NCBI RefSeq assembly: GCF_947501225.1
Contig: NZ_CANMUW010000001.1
Span: forward strand, 744,001 to 808,000
Direction: 5' to 3'
Length of the DNA: 64,000 nt
Source of the DNA: an uncultured Shewanella sp.
GTDB lineage: Bacteria > Pseudomonadota > Gammaproteobacteria > Enterobacterales > Shewanellaceae
Made by a program: the position numbers and the translations under genes. The notes beneath the pieces are model-generated. The model was not told the origin of the DNA. It made no database searches and was given only the letters and a program-made list of their open reading frames with translations. Shown one piece after another: positions 1 to 9,195 of the stretch; within the stretch, counting starts at the first letter, position 1, and each line of letters begins with the position of its first letter.

Positions 1-51
1 TATCGTGAGGGGGCTTTTTTGTATCAGGTGAAGTTCCGGAGTTGATCGGTG

Positions 52-2070
52 TCAGAGTGAAGCGGCAACCTCGGTTCCCTGTTTGATGGCGCGCTTTGCA
101 TCGAGCTCTGATGCGATATGGGCGCCGCCTATCAGAGTCACCTCGATATTATTGGCGATAAGCTGCGACTGCAGCGCTGCGTGTGAGTCCTGTCCGGCGC
201 AGATAATAATATTATCTACCGCTAAAATCTGGCTTTCACCCTCGACTGTGAGATGTAAGCCCTGTTCATCTATCTTGTCGTAGCGGGCCCCCTTGATCAT
301 TTTTACGCCTTTGTTTTTCAATACCGTTCGATGGATCCATCCGGTGCTCTTACCTAACCCGTCACCGACTTTTGTCTTTTTGCGTTGGATAAGAAATATC
401 TCACGGGGCGAGGGCTCACCCTCTGCTTGGGTTATGCCACCGGGTGTCGATACCGTCAGGTCGACTCCCCACTCTTTCATGTAAAGCGCCTTGTCCAGGC
501 TGGATGAGGGGCCACTATGAGACAGGTATTCGGCAACATCGAAACCTATGCCTCCCGCGCCTATGATAGCTACCCGTTTACCTACCTGCTTCTTATGCTT
601 CAAAACATCGAGATAGGTCAGTACCTTAGGGCCGTCTATTCCGGGGAGAGACAGCTGGCGGGGCGTGATCCCCGTTGCCAGCAACACCTCATCGAAACCG
701 GTCAGGTTATCCAGCTCCGCCTTGGTGTTGAGCCTTAGCTCGACACCGGTGAGTGACAGCTGTTTTTGGAAGTACCTCAATGTTTCGCTGAACTCCTCTT
801 TACCCGGGATCTGTTTAGCGATATTGAACTGTCCGCCTATTTTGTCTTCGGCTTCGAACAGGGTGACGCTATGGCCGCGCCTTGCCGCCGTAGTTGCGGC
901 TGCGAGGCCGGCGGGTCCGGCACCAACCACGGCGATATTCTTAGGTTCAGAGGCGGGTTCTATTATTAACTCAGTTTCGTGGCAGGCCTGTGGGTTTACC
1001 AGACAGGAGACCAGTTTCATCTGGAAGATATGATCCAGGCAGGCCTGATTACAGCCGATACAGGTGTTGATCTCATCGCCCCTGTCTGTGGCGGCTTTAA
1101 CCATAAAGTCGGGATCGGCCAGCATGGGACGGGCCATGGAGACGATATCGGCATCGCCCTGCGCCAGGATCGCTTCGGCGACTTCGGGTGTGTTGATCCT
1201 GTTGGTTGTGCACAGCGGAATAGAGACCTCGCGCTTCATGCGTTTGGTTATTTCGACAAAGGCGGCGCGCGGAACACTGGTGGCAATTGTCGGGACTCTG
1301 GACTCATGCCAGCCTATCCCTGTGTTGATAATGGTGGCGCCGGCCGCTTCTATCCCTTTAGCCAGCTCGACCACCTCCTGCCAGGTGCTGCCATCCTCGA
1401 CCAGATCCAGCATGGAGAGGCGGTAGATGATGATAAATTTCTTGCCCACGGCCTCCCGGGTACGACGAACAATCTCCAGTGCAAGACGGATGCGATTCTG
1501 GTAACTGCCCCCCCAGCGATCGGTTCTGTGGTTAGTGCGTTTACAGATAAACTGGTTGATGAAGTACCCTTCCGAACCCATGATCTCGACGCCATCGTAG
1601 TCGGCAATTTGAGCGTTGAGCGCGCAACTGACAAAGTCCTGTATCTGCTTCTCTATCCCTGCTTCATCCAACTCCTTGGGTACAAATGGGTTTATTGGCG
1701 CCTGTATCGGTGAGCAGCTGACTAGTTGAGGCTGGTAGGCGTAGCGTCCCGTGTGCAGTATCTGCAGACAGATAACCCCATCCTCTTTGTGCACGGCATC
1801 GGTAATTAATCTGTGTTTTTCGATATCTTCATCGGTGGCGATCATGGCCGCATTCGGCATGCCCCCCCCTTCGACGTTAGGTGCAAACCCTCCCGTGACT
1901 ATCATGCCTATTCCACCTGCCGCGCGCCTTGCGTAGTAGGCTGCCATACGCTCGAAGCCGCCGGGGGCTTCCTCTAAGTTAGTGTGCATCGACCCCATCA
2001 AGCCGCGGTTTTTGATGGTTCTAAAGCCGAGATCCAGAGGTTCCATTAAGTGGGGATAGGGGGTGCTCAT
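52..2070 (-). CDS. fadH: NADPH-dependent 2,4-dienoyl-CoA reductase
   Basis: This is an Old-Yellow-Enzyme-type reductase that removes double bonds from 2,4-dienoyl-CoA during beta-oxidation of unsaturated fatty acids. The N-terminal ~350 residues form the FMN-binding barrel. A 4Fe-4S ligand set follows (CIGCNQAC with a further Cys 12 residues on), then an FAD/NAD(P) domain with two dinucleotide motifs, VVGAGPAGLAAA and IIGAGGIGFDVA. The reading frame is open 60 bases further upstream, but I place the start at the ATG at 2070 (MSTPYPHLMEPL) because family members begin here and an AGGT sequence lies 8 bases upstream. That gives 672 aa, the usual FadH length. It is divergent from an AraC-type regulator and close to a fadD-like gene, which fits fatty-acid use. 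Generic 'NADH:flavin oxidoreductase' is the cautious alternative. Confidence 0.9.
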   Translation of the reverse strand: MSTPYPHLMEPLDLGFRTIKNRGLMGSMHTNLEEAPGGFERMAAYYARRAAGGIGMIVTGGFAPNVEGGGMPNAAMIATDEDIEKHRLITDAVHKEDGVICLQILHTGRYAYQPQLVSCSPIQAPINPFVPKELDEAGIEKQIQDFVSCALNAQIADYDGVEIMGSEGYFINQFICKRTNHRTDRWGGSYQNRIRLALEIVRRTREAVGKKFIIIYRLSMLDLVEDGSTWQEVVELAKGIEAAGATIINTGIGWHESRVPTIATSVPRAAFVEITKRMKREVSIPLCTTNRINTPEVAEAILAQGDADIVSMARPMLADPDFMVKAATDRGDEINTCIGCNQACLDHIFQMKLVSCLVNPQACHETELIIEPASEPKNIAVVGAGPAGLAAATTAARRGHSVTLFEAEDKIGGQFNIAKQIPGKEEFSETLRYFQKQLSLTGVELRLNTKAELDNLTGFDEVLLATGITPRQLSLPGIDGPKVLTYLDVLKHKKQVGKRVAIIGAGGIGFDVAEYLSHSGPSSSLDKALYMKEWGVDLTVSTPGGITQAEGEPSPREIFLIQRKKTKVGDGLGKSTGWIHRTVLKNKGVKMIKGARYDKIDEQGLHLTVEGESQILAVDNIIICAGQDSHAALQSQLIANNIEVTLIGGAHIASELDAKRAIKQGTEVAASL

Positions 2071-2178
2071 AGTGTAATACCTGATATTTACTGTTTGGTT
2101 AAAGATAGAGCGAATGATAGGATTGGCCAATGACCAAGTGTTACAAATGAATGATTGTAATTTGCATGGAGCTGGCTG

Positions 2179-3261
2179 ATGAAGTTAGGCGATATTTCTG
2201 TTTCATATATCGAGATAGTGATTAAGGCGATGGAGCAACTGGATATCGATATCGACGATATCTTGACTAAATATGCCATCAATCAGGTGGCGCTCTCGTC
2301 ACCCGATGCCAGGGTGACGATCCCAAAGTTTATGCGTATCGGCCATGAATGCATCGTAAAAAGCGCTGCCCCCTGGTTTGGTCTGGTGATGGGAGAGGTA
2401 ACGACTCCAACTAATCTTGGCATCGCCGGCCTGCTGGCATTGGCATCGCAAAACCTCAAACAGGCCTGTGAGCAGATAAGCACCTATGAACTGCTCAATA
2501 AATATAACTCCAGAGGCCAGTCCCGGTTTTGTGTCAGCAGCCCCTTTGCCATGGAGCCGGCTAAAGGCCGTCAGTTGTGTCGTGATTACGGCATCGAAGA
2601 GGGGCAGGGGGCGTTAATGTTTTACTCCATCAGTCCCTATAATGAATACAACCATTTCGTTGTCGACTCGGTTTTGTCTGGCTGGTATAGGGTCATTGAA
2701 GCGTTAACCGGCAGAGAGGATGCGGTTGCTAAGGTCTGTTTTGAGTTCCCGGCTCCTGACTATGCAGACAAATATGATGATTTTTTCGGCTGCGAGGTTC
2801 TGTTCGGCCAACCGGATAATTTTTTGGTAATGAAAGCCGAGGCACTGGATTGGCCCTGTTTGAATCGAAGTGGCCCCACATTTGAGCTACTCAGGCGCGG
2901 CGCCGATGAAGATCTCGAGAAGGTACGCTTAGGGTTGAGTTTCAGTGAAAAGGTCAGCCGGGCCATAGGTCCGCTGCTCGATGGAACGACACCGACTCTG
3001 GAACAGGTTTCTGAGCAACTGAATATGGCTCCGTGGACGGTGAGACGTAAGCTGGTTGAGGAGGGGGGCAGTTTTCAAAAGACCCTCAATGAGACCCGTC
3101 GCGATCTGTCTATCTCCTATGTGCGTGACACGGCGTTGACCCTGGGTGAGATCGCATATCTGTTAGGCTTTGGTTCTCCCACCGCCTTTCAGCGAGCATT
3201 TAAACGCTGGACCGGAGAGGCTCCGGGCAGATTCAGATTAAAGCAGGGCGTAAACGAATAG
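2179..3261 (+). CDS. AraC-family transcriptional regulator next to fadH
   Basis: A 360-aa protein with the two-part layout of the OruR/ArgR-like AraC subgroup. The N-terminal ~200 residues match the arabinose-binding-like sensor domain (PF12625 type). The C-terminal ~100 residues hold the double helix-turn-helix: APWTVRRKL in the first HTH and LGEIAYLLGFGSPTAFQRAFKRWTG in the second, a near-canonical AraC signature. It starts 108 bp from the divergent fadH start, so it probably controls fadH and perhaps the fadD-like gene downstream, though the ligand is not evident. A bidirectional hairpin follows the stop codon. A second member of this subgroup lies at 36927. Confidence 0.85.
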   Translation: MKLGDISVSYIEIVIKAMEQLDIDIDDILTKYAINQVALSSPDARVTIPKFMRIGHECIVKSAAPWFGLVMGEVTTPTNLGIAGLLALASQNLKQACEQISTYELLNKYNSRGQSRFCVSSPFAMEPAKGRQLCRDYGIEEGQGALMFYSISPYNEYNHFVVDSVLSGWYRVIEALTGREDAVAKVCFEFPAPDYADKYDDFFGCEVLFGQPDNFLVMKAEALDWPCLNRSGPTFELLRRGADEDLEKVRLGLSFSEKVSRAIGPLLDGTTPTLEQVSEQLNMAPWTVRRKLVEEGGSFQKTLNETRRDLSISYVRDTALTLGEIAYLLGFGSPTAFQRAFKRWTGEAPGRFRLKQGVNE

Positions 3262-3263
3262 AA

Positions 3264-3287
3264 AGAGCGGGAATATACTCCCGCTCT
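3264..3287. terminator. Bidirectional hairpin between the AraC gene and the fadD-like gene
   Basis: A 9-bp inverted repeat (AGAGCGGGA / TCCCGCTCT) with a 6-base loop lies between two convergent stop codons. Neither strand has a strong U-run after it, so termination may be weak. Confidence 0.5.
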
Positions 3288-3300
3288 ATCTGAGCACCAC

Positions 3301-5022
3301 TCATGCTGTCATTTTTACCGGCTCTGTCTCATCTTTCAGTTTTCTGCGTAAAATCTTGCCTACCGGAGACATGGGCAGTTCACTCCTGAACTCAAACAGT
3401 CTGGGGATCTTATACGCCGTTAGCTTATCTTGGCAGAAATCCTTGATCTCTTCGCCGTTGAGACTGGCGTTATTACTGGTCACGACATAGAGTTTGACCA
3501 CCTCACCGCGCTTAGGATCCGGTACACCTATCGCCGCGCAGTTGATCACGTCCGGGTGGGTCGCCACTACGGCCTCAATTTCATTGGGAAAGACATTGAA
3601 CCCAGAGACTATGATCATATCCTTTACCCGATCGACGATGCTCACATAGCCGTCATCATCTATGATGGCGATATCTCCGGTGAGTAACCATTCACCATCT
3701 TCGGTAAAGGACTCCTTCGTGGCTTCAGGGCGGTTCCAGTAGCCTTTCATCACCTGAGGTCCCTTGATGCACAGCTCCCCGCGCTCTCCGATGGGAACCT
3801 CCTCTCCGATAGCGTTGATGCATTTCAGCGCCGTGCCCTGCAGGGCCTGGCCGACCGTTCCCTGTCTCTCCTGCCCATTGATGGGGTTCATACATACGGC
3901 GGGTGAGCATTCGGTTAAACCATAGGCTTCGGAGATACCGACCCCGGTGATCGCCTTCCATCTGTTGGCGGTATCGTCTATCAGTGCGGTTCCGCCGGAT
4001 AGGGTGAATATCATTTCACTGAAATCCAGCTCCCTGAAAGACGGACTCTCCATCAGAGAGACGAACAGGGTATTAAGCCCCATCAGGCCGGTGATCTTAA
4101 ACGGCTTCATCGCTTTGATGAAGGTCTCTGTGTCTCTGGGGTTAGCTATCAGCACGCTGTGCTCCCCCAGCCTGAAGAAAGCCATCATGTGTACGGTAAA
4201 AGAGTAGATATGGTACAGGGGCAAGGGGGCTATCATGACCGATTGCTTATCTTTGTCTATTAACGGCTTACCTTGCTCATCGGTTTGTCCGACGACTGAG
4301 CCGGCCTGAAGCATATTGGCGATGATGTTGGCGTTGGTCAGCTCTGCGCTTTTTGCCACGCCCGTGGTGCCGCCGGTGTACTGCAATATGATGGTATCAT
4401 CCGGGTTTGAAAGGTGTGCCGGAGTGAATCTCTTACCCTTACACTGTTTCAGTGCTTTTCGAAAGGAGATGGCTTCAGGCAGGTGGTATTTCGGGACCAT
4501 CTTCTTGATATGTTTGACGGTGGAGTTGATCAATACCCGCTTTACCCCGGGTAACATATCCGCAAGGCTGGCGACCATGACCAGCTCCAGGTTAGTCTGA
4601 TCTTGAATATTCTCAACAGACTTGGCAAACACATCCATGCAGAGCAGGGCCTTTGCCCCTGAATCGTTGAATTGATGGATCATCTCCCGCTCGGTATAGA
4701 GAGGATTGGTATTAACGATTCTCAGGCCGGCCCTTAGCGCACCATATACGGCGACAGGATATTGTAAGGTATTGAGCATCTGAATCGCGATGGCATCGCC
4801 CGGAACTAATGACGTATGGTTTTGCAGATAATGGGCGAAAGCGGCGCTGTATGCGTCTATTTCACGGAAGCTCAGTGTATAGCCTAAGCTGGTAAACGCC
4901 GGCCTGTCAGCATATTTGATGAAGGCTTCTTCTATCGCCTCGACTGCCGAGCTGTATTCATTGAAATTAATATTATCTTTAATTCCTGAAGCGCGTTTAC
5001 CGTCCCAAAAAGATGCTTCCAT
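3301..5022 (-). CDS. Long-chain fatty acid-CoA ligase (FadD-like)
   Basis: An AMP-forming acyl-CoA synthetase that would activate fatty acids to acyl-CoA for beta-oxidation. The 573-aa protein carries the ATP/AMP-binding loop YTGGTTGVAKSAELT, the YGLTECSP motif, the TGDIAIID motif near residue 450 and the C-terminal catalytic lysine region GKILRRKL. Length and motifs match the FadD group rather than acetyl-CoA synthetase. It is convergent with the AraC gene and close to fadH. An AT-rich element reading AAACGTTTGTTTAAA sits about 165 bp upstream and might bind a fatty-acid regulator such as PsrA, which is a weak inference. The chain-length preference cannot be read from the sequence. Confidence 0.87.
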   Translation of the reverse strand: MEASFWDGKRASGIKDNINFNEYSSAVEAIEEAFIKYADRPAFTSLGYTLSFREIDAYSAAFAHYLQNHTSLVPGDAIAIQMLNTLQYPVAVYGALRAGLRIVNTNPLYTEREMIHQFNDSGAKALLCMDVFAKSVENIQDQTNLELVMVASLADMLPGVKRVLINSTVKHIKKMVPKYHLPEAISFRKALKQCKGKRFTPAHLSNPDDTIILQYTGGTTGVAKSAELTNANIIANMLQAGSVVGQTDEQGKPLIDKDKQSVMIAPLPLYHIYSFTVHMMAFFRLGEHSVLIANPRDTETFIKAMKPFKITGLMGLNTLFVSLMESPSFRELDFSEMIFTLSGGTALIDDTANRWKAITGVGISEAYGLTECSPAVCMNPINGQERQGTVGQALQGTALKCINAIGEEVPIGERGELCIKGPQVMKGYWNRPEATKESFTEDGEWLLTGDIAIIDDDGYVSIVDRVKDMIIVSGFNVFPNEIEAVVATHPDVINCAAIGVPDPKRGEVVKLYVVTSNNASLNGEEIKDFCQDKLTAYKIPRLFEFRSELPMSPVGKILRRKLKDETEPVKMTA

Positions 5023-5393
5023 ATTTTCCTCTCAGCTCTTCATCTGCTTTCTGTTCGTGACTCAGCGGGCAATTTGCATGGTGATGCTTGTCGCGAAATT
5101 TGTTTTTATATGATGACTATCACTCATATTCAAGGTGATGAGAAGTGACGAGAACTGACTTAAGATGACAAATTAGTATCCCAAATAAACGTTTGTTTAA
5201 ATCAGTCGATTAAATGGGGTGGTCCTGTCGGGAGCTTAACGAGTAAAGTCGGTTCGCCGGCAATCAGCCTTTATTATGGGGGGAGAAGTTTTTGAATTGC
5301 TGTAAGCGGTTGGATGTTGCGATTGGGTGGGAGCAATGCCGGCGATTAACACCGGCCAGAGTCCCAGACTGCGCTAACTAAGATGCACTCCAG
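5023..5393. other. Intergenic region upstream of the fadD-like gene
   Basis: This is 371 bp without a credible gene. It should hold the promoter of the fadD-like gene (minus strand). At 5187-5201 the sequence AAACGTTTGTTTAAA has the AAAC/GTTT half-sites typical of TetR-family fatty-acid regulators (PsrA type), but I cannot confirm a match. A GCCGG/CCGGC hairpin at 5338-5356 could form past the stop of the gene at its other end only on the wrong side for xthA, so I do not call it a terminator. Confidence 0.4.
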
Positions 5394-6200
5394 TTACTTG
5401 AAGGTGCTCCAGATTGGGGCATGATCCGACGGTTTCTCTATGCCTCTGAGCTTATAATCTATGTCGGACTCTATCAGCCTTTCGGACAAAGACTTAGTTG
5501 CCAGTACCACATCGATCCGCAGTCCACGGTTATCATCGAAGCCCTTGCTGCGATAATCGAACCAGGAGTAACGCTCGGTGCGCTCTGGGTGAAGTTCACG
5601 GAAGGTGTCGAGCAGACCCCAATCCATCAATGTCTTCAGCCATTCACGCTCTTCGGGTTGGAAGCTACACTTACCTGTTTTCAACCAACGTTTGGCATTC
5701 GGCGCACCGATACCGATATCGAGATCTACCGGTGAGATGTTTATGTCGCCTATTATCGCGATATCTTCATCCGGCGTGTGGTGCTCATTAAGATACTGCA
5801 TCAGATCTTTGTAGAATTTCCGCTTGGCAGGGAACTTAGTCTCATGATTGATATTATCGCCTTGAGGGAAGTAACCGTTCAATATCGTCAGCGGTCGTCC
5901 ATTTTCCTGGGTAAATGTACCCATGATCATGCGACGCTGAGCCTCGTCATCATCGGTGGGGAACCCTTTCTGCACTTTTACCGGCTCAAGCTTAGACAGC
6001 ATGGCGACACCGTAATGGGCCTTGCCACCATGGTAGTGAACCTTATAGCCCATGGCTTCTACATCGGCCACAGGGAATACATCGTCATGGGCCTTAGTTT
6101 CCTGCAGACCTATGACATCGGGTTGATGATTATCGATTAGCGCCTGTAGTTGATGTAACCTGGCGCGAATGCCATTGATATTAAAAGAGATGATTTTCAT
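5394..6200 (-). CDS. xthA: Exodeoxyribonuclease III
   Basis: The main AP endonuclease and 3'-5' exonuclease of base-excision repair. The 268-aa length is the same as E. coli XthA. The endonuclease/exonuclease/phosphatase fold is marked by the N-terminal [14 protein letters not shown], the metal-binding Glu in GLQETKAHD, the NGYFPQG loop, GDINISP and the C-terminal SDHAPIW with the catalytic His. The frame can be read from a TTG one codon earlier, but the ATG at 6200 aligns with the family. It is followed upstream by yciI, 30 bp away and on the same strand. Confidence 0.95.
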   Translation of the reverse strand: MKIISFNINGIRARLHQLQALIDNHQPDVIGLQETKAHDDVFPVADVEAMGYKVHYHGGKAHYGVAMLSKLEPVKVQKGFPTDDDEAQRRMIMGTFTQENGRPLTILNGYFPQGDNINHETKFPAKRKFYKDLMQYLNEHHTPDEDIAIIGDINISPVDLDIGIGAPNAKRWLKTGKCSFQPEEREWLKTLMDWGLLDTFRELHPERTERYSWFDYRSKGFDDNRGLRIDVVLATKSLSERLIESDIDYKLRGIEKPSDHAPIWSTFK

Positions 6201-6230
6201 CAATCAGAATTCCTGGTATGAGTGTCAGCC

Positions 6231-6530
6231 TTAAGGCAATACACGCTTAAAGGGTTTTACGATAACTTTTTCATATACACCGGCTGCGATGTATGGGTCC
6301 TGATCGGCCCATGCCTGAGCATCTTCGAGTGATGCAAAATCAGCAACGACTAAAGAGCCGGTGAAGCCAGCTTCTCCAGGGGTTTCACTGTCTACTGCGG
6401 GGTGAGGCCCGGCAACTAAAAGGCGTCCTTCATCGGCAAGCAGTTGTAAACGAGCCAGATGTTCTGGTCGGGCGCTGAGACGCTTCTCTAAGCTGTTTTC
6501 AACGTCTTGGGAGGAGATCATATACCACAT
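6231..6530 (-). CDS. yciI: YciI family protein
   Basis: A 99-aa protein that closely resembles E. coli YciI (98 aa) along its whole length, including [28 protein letters not shown], the central [11 protein letters not shown] and [15 protein letters not shown]. YciI proteins adopt a dimeric alpha+beta-barrel fold with a conserved His/Asp pair. Their reaction is not settled, and related proteins include dechlorinases. It lies between xthA and yciB on the same strand. In E. coli yciI and yciB also lie near the trp operon, so this is conserved neighbourhood structure. Confidence 0.93.
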   Translation of the reverse strand: MWYMISSQDVENSLEKRLSARPEHLARLQLLADEGRLLVAGPHPAVDSETPGEAGFTGSLVVADFASLEDAQAWADQDPYIAAGVYEKVIVKPFKRVLP

Positions 6531-6617
6531 AGTGTCAGTTCCTATTTTGGTTTTTACTGGAATATTTATAAGGCGTTAACCTTATCTCACCTGAACTAAG
6601 GCTAACCTTGTTTAGGG

Positions 6618-7169
6618 TTATTTATTATTCAACTCTTTCTTCTGTTCTTCAGGCATATTTTTGTAGAGGTAAATAACAGTGAGCACGGTATTTACCAGAG
6701 TGAGCGCCGTTAAGCCAAAGACTTTGAAGTTAACCCAAATCTCTTGTGACAGGCTAAATGCGACATAGATATTGATAAGACCACAGGCCACGAAGAAGCT
6801 GACCCAGTACCAGGTGACATGAGCCCACACTCTGTCTTCAACAACCAGCTCTTTGCCCAGCATACTCTTGAGAATAGGCTTATTGATCAATTGACTGACA
6901 GCCAGGGCAATGGCAAACAGGGCATAGACGACCGTGACTTTCCATTTGATAAATGCGTCGTCATGGAAGACCAGAGTGAGGGTACCGAAAACCGTCACCA
7001 TGACGAAGGTGATAAGGTGCATCTTCTCAATTTTTTTATACAGCAGGTAAGTCACTATCAACTGTAGTGCGGTTGCGGCAATTAATGCACCGCTGGCGGC
7101 ATAGATGTCGACCAATTTATAGACGGCAAAGAAGATAATTAACGGCAAAAAATCGAGCAGTTGTTTCAT
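6618..7169 (-). CDS. yciB: Inner membrane protein YciB (septation protein A)
   Basis: A 183-aa membrane protein with five or six hydrophobic segments and the family start [19 protein letters not shown]. YciB (formerly IspA, intracellular septation protein A) is an inner-membrane protein linked in enterobacteria to cell-envelope synthesis and division complexes. Motifs such as [12 protein letters not shown] and [12 protein letters not shown] are typical. The terminal residues are charged, which fits a cytoplasmic tail. It stands upstream of yciI in the same orientation. Confidence 0.93.
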   Translation of the reverse strand: MKQLLDFLPLIIFFAVYKLVDIYAASGALIAATALQLIVTYLLYKKIEKMHLITFVMVTVFGTLTLVFHDDAFIKWKVTVVYALFAIALAVSQLINKPILKSMLGKELVVEDRVWAHVTWYWVSFFVACGLINIYVAFSLSQEIWVNFKVFGLTALTLVNTVLTVIYLYKNMPEEQKKELNNK

Positions 7170-7298
7170 AGGAGTTTAATTAGAATAAGTGATCAAAAAG
7201 TGAGGCCGAGTGTAACATGCAAGCCTGGTTTGATAAACGTCATTACTCTGTTAGGGCTATGCTTGTGCACCTTATGCGAAACTTTTTGTTGGCAGGAC

Positions 7299-8813
7299 CT
7301 ATCCCTGAGTGGCTATCAGGGGTTGCCACCCCTTTGGCAGGGGTTTTATCCAGGCGTCTATTTTGCATCTGTCCGTCATCACTCGCCTGGCTTGTTTGGC
7401 CTGAGTTAAGGTCAGGTGCTGAGAGGTGAGGTAATAGATGTCATTGTGATGCCTGATGAGTAAATTGATATTTTCACAACCAAGCCTGTATAAGTCGTCG
7501 GGTCTGGTTCGTCCGGCGTAGAGCTGCAGCACGTACCAGCTTTGATTGTGCACAGTATCGGATGTCGCAGCTTTATCTTCGTTGTGACCCGTCGCAGTAC
7601 TTAGTGATATTTCAACTTCAGTCGGTCTTGGGTTAGAGCTCTGACTCGCCTCTGACTCAGCGACCTCTGGCTGAGCCTGTGACGTCAATTGATAGCTGAC
7701 ATCGTTATTGAGCATGACAGTGTTCAGCCGCGCTTCAGGTTTTGTAACCTGCTTTGATATCGGAGATCCGGTTTCTGCCTGTAGCCTCTGCGAAGGCATA
7801 GTTTCACTAGCTGCCGAGCTCTGTTTCGCGGCTTTCGGGGGAGCCACCACTGCGAGCTCAGGTATCAGCGCCTTGTCGCTCTGTTTGATATGCGTATTTT
7901 GAGGCCTGTCGCTCAATGCCACTGTCAGGGTCAATAACACCATAATAGTCATTACAGCGGTTGCACCGAGCATGGTGAAAAGCGCGTAGTCATTGCGCGG
8001 CTTTAATTTTATCTCGGGAGTTTGACTGACAGCTGTAGAGATGGTGCCTGAGTCGATGATATCTCTTGATTGGGCATGACCGATGATCAAGGCTTGTTCA
8101 CAGATCCTGTTGATCAACGAGGGGAGGCCGCCACTGTATCTGTGTACCGCCTTTATGGCGGCCCTGGTAAACAGAGGGTCGGGATGCCCTGCTAATCTCA
8201 GGTGGTGCTCGATATAGGCGAAGGTATCTGACAGTGAAAGCGAAGCTATGTGATACCTCATGGTGATCCTCTGCCCGACTTGCCTAAGCTCCTCCTGGTT
8301 TAACATCCGGCCGAGTTCGGGACGGCCGACCAAAACCAGTTGTAATAACTTTTTTGTATCAGTCTCAAGGTTTGTCAAGAGCCTGAGTTGCTCCAGTACT
8401 GCTGCGCTAAGGTACTGCGCTTCGTCTATGATGAGTAGTGTTCTGCGTCCCCGGAGCTCGTTATTGAGCAAGAACTGGCTGAGAAGATCGATGAAGCACT
8501 TTAAGCTGGGGTTGCCTTGATAAGAGATATCGAATTTATCACATACCTTTGCCAGCAACTCATGTTCGGTCAGAGAGGGGTTGGTGATCAGGGCGGTGTC
8601 GTGGCTGGCCGATACCTGTTTCAGAAAAGCATTGATGACACTTGTTTTACCGCTGCCCTCTACACCGGTCAGCAGCAGGAAGCCGCCGGTTTCATTTAAA
8701 CCGTAATTCAGACAAGTCAGTGCCTCTCTGTGATGTTCACTGAGATACAGATTGTCCGAAGATACCTGGTTTGAAAAGGGGTTGTCATTGAGCCGGTAAA
8801 ACGCTTGAAACAT
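7299..8813 (-). CDS. ExeA/GspA-like AAA ATPase with a C-terminal SPOR-like domain
   Basis: A 504-aa protein in three parts. Residues ~1-270 are an AAA ATPase of the ExeA/MshM kind, beginning MFQAFYRLNDNPFSN, with Walker A TGVEGSGKTS and Walker B TLLIIDEAQYL. A single transmembrane helix lies near residues 280-305. A low-complexity linker rich in Ser, Glu and Thr follows. The last ~75 residues (from SWYVLQLYAG) look like a SPOR peptidoglycan-binding domain as in DamX. A cytoplasmic ATPase tethered through the membrane to septal or denuded peptidoglycan is the likely arrangement, which suggests a role in cell division or in opening the wall for a secretion or pilus apparatus. It is monocistronic and has a repeat cluster just upstream. 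Confidence 0.78.
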   Translation of the reverse strand: MFQAFYRLNDNPFSNQVSSDNLYLSEHHREALTCLNYGLNETGGFLLLTGVEGSGKTSVINAFLKQVSASHDTALITNPSLTEHELLAKVCDKFDISYQGNPSLKCFIDLLSQFLLNNELRGRRTLLIIDEAQYLSAAVLEQLRLLTNLETDTKKLLQLVLVGRPELGRMLNQEELRQVGQRITMRYHIASLSLSDTFAYIEHHLRLAGHPDPLFTRAAIKAVHRYSGGLPSLINRICEQALIIGHAQSRDIIDSGTISTAVSQTPEIKLKPRNDYALFTMLGATAVMTIMVLLTLTVALSDRPQNTHIKQSDKALIPELAVVAPPKAAKQSSAASETMPSQRLQAETGSPISKQVTKPEARLNTVMLNNDVSYQLTSQAQPEVAESEASQSSNPRPTEVEISLSTATGHNEDKAATSDTVHNQSWYVLQLYAGRTRPDDLYRLGCENINLLIRHHNDIYYLTSQHLTLTQAKQARRVMTDRCKIDAWIKPLPKGWQPLIATQG

Positions 8814-8830
8814 AAGAGTCTTCAGCCTCC

Positions 8831-8922
8831 TTCATGAATATAAAAAGTCCTTAACGTCTTTTATCGGTAAAAAGAGTTTTCAACGTCTTTCATAAATATA
8901 AAAAGTCCTCAACGTCTTTCAT
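8831..8922. repeat. Three imperfect ~29-bp direct repeats upstream of the ATPase gene
   Basis: Two nearly identical 34-bp units (8831-8864 and 8889-8922) differ at about three positions and share the core TAAAAAGTCC(T/C)(T/C)AACGTCTTT. A third, more diverged copy lies between them at 8868-8893, so the period is close to 29 bp. The array begins 18 bp before the start of the SPOR-ATPase gene and would lie in its promoter or 5' untranslated region. The rest of the gap to 9140 shows no gene. Confidence 0.7.
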
Positions 8923-9140
8923 GAGAGCATAAAGCCTGCACTGGACTCAGTGGCCAAGAGCCTCACGTATTCTGAGCCTACAAGGTTTTACTGGAGTAAA
9001 GTCTCAGTAAATTTAATGGGTTATCAATGGCTTTTTGAGCTTTAAAAGCATAAGTGGCATTTGGGGTTTTAGCAAGTGAGCCAAACAGCAGAGGTAAGGG
9101 GAGAGTGAAACTATGTAGTGGGCGTTAGCGTGATAAAATA

Positions 9141-9172
9141 AAGGCCTGATAGCGGCAACGCTATCAGGCCTT
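9141..9172 (-). terminator. Rho-independent terminator of the S9 peptidase gene
   Basis: A perfect 14-bp inverted repeat (AAGGCCTGATAGCG with its complement) has a 4-base loop. Read on the minus strand it follows the peptidase stop codon by 23 bases and is trailed by TTTATTTTATC. Confidence 0.9.
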
Positions 9173-9195
9173 CAAAACAGTCACTCAGCCGAAAA

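Noticed and set aside
4..20. GAGGGGGCTTTTTTG at the window start
   Set aside because: It looks like one arm of a terminator, but the other arm is outside the window, so it cannot be judged.
979..1713. 244-codon plus-strand frame opposite fadH
   Set aside because: It is the antisense shadow of a strongly supported enzyme gene.
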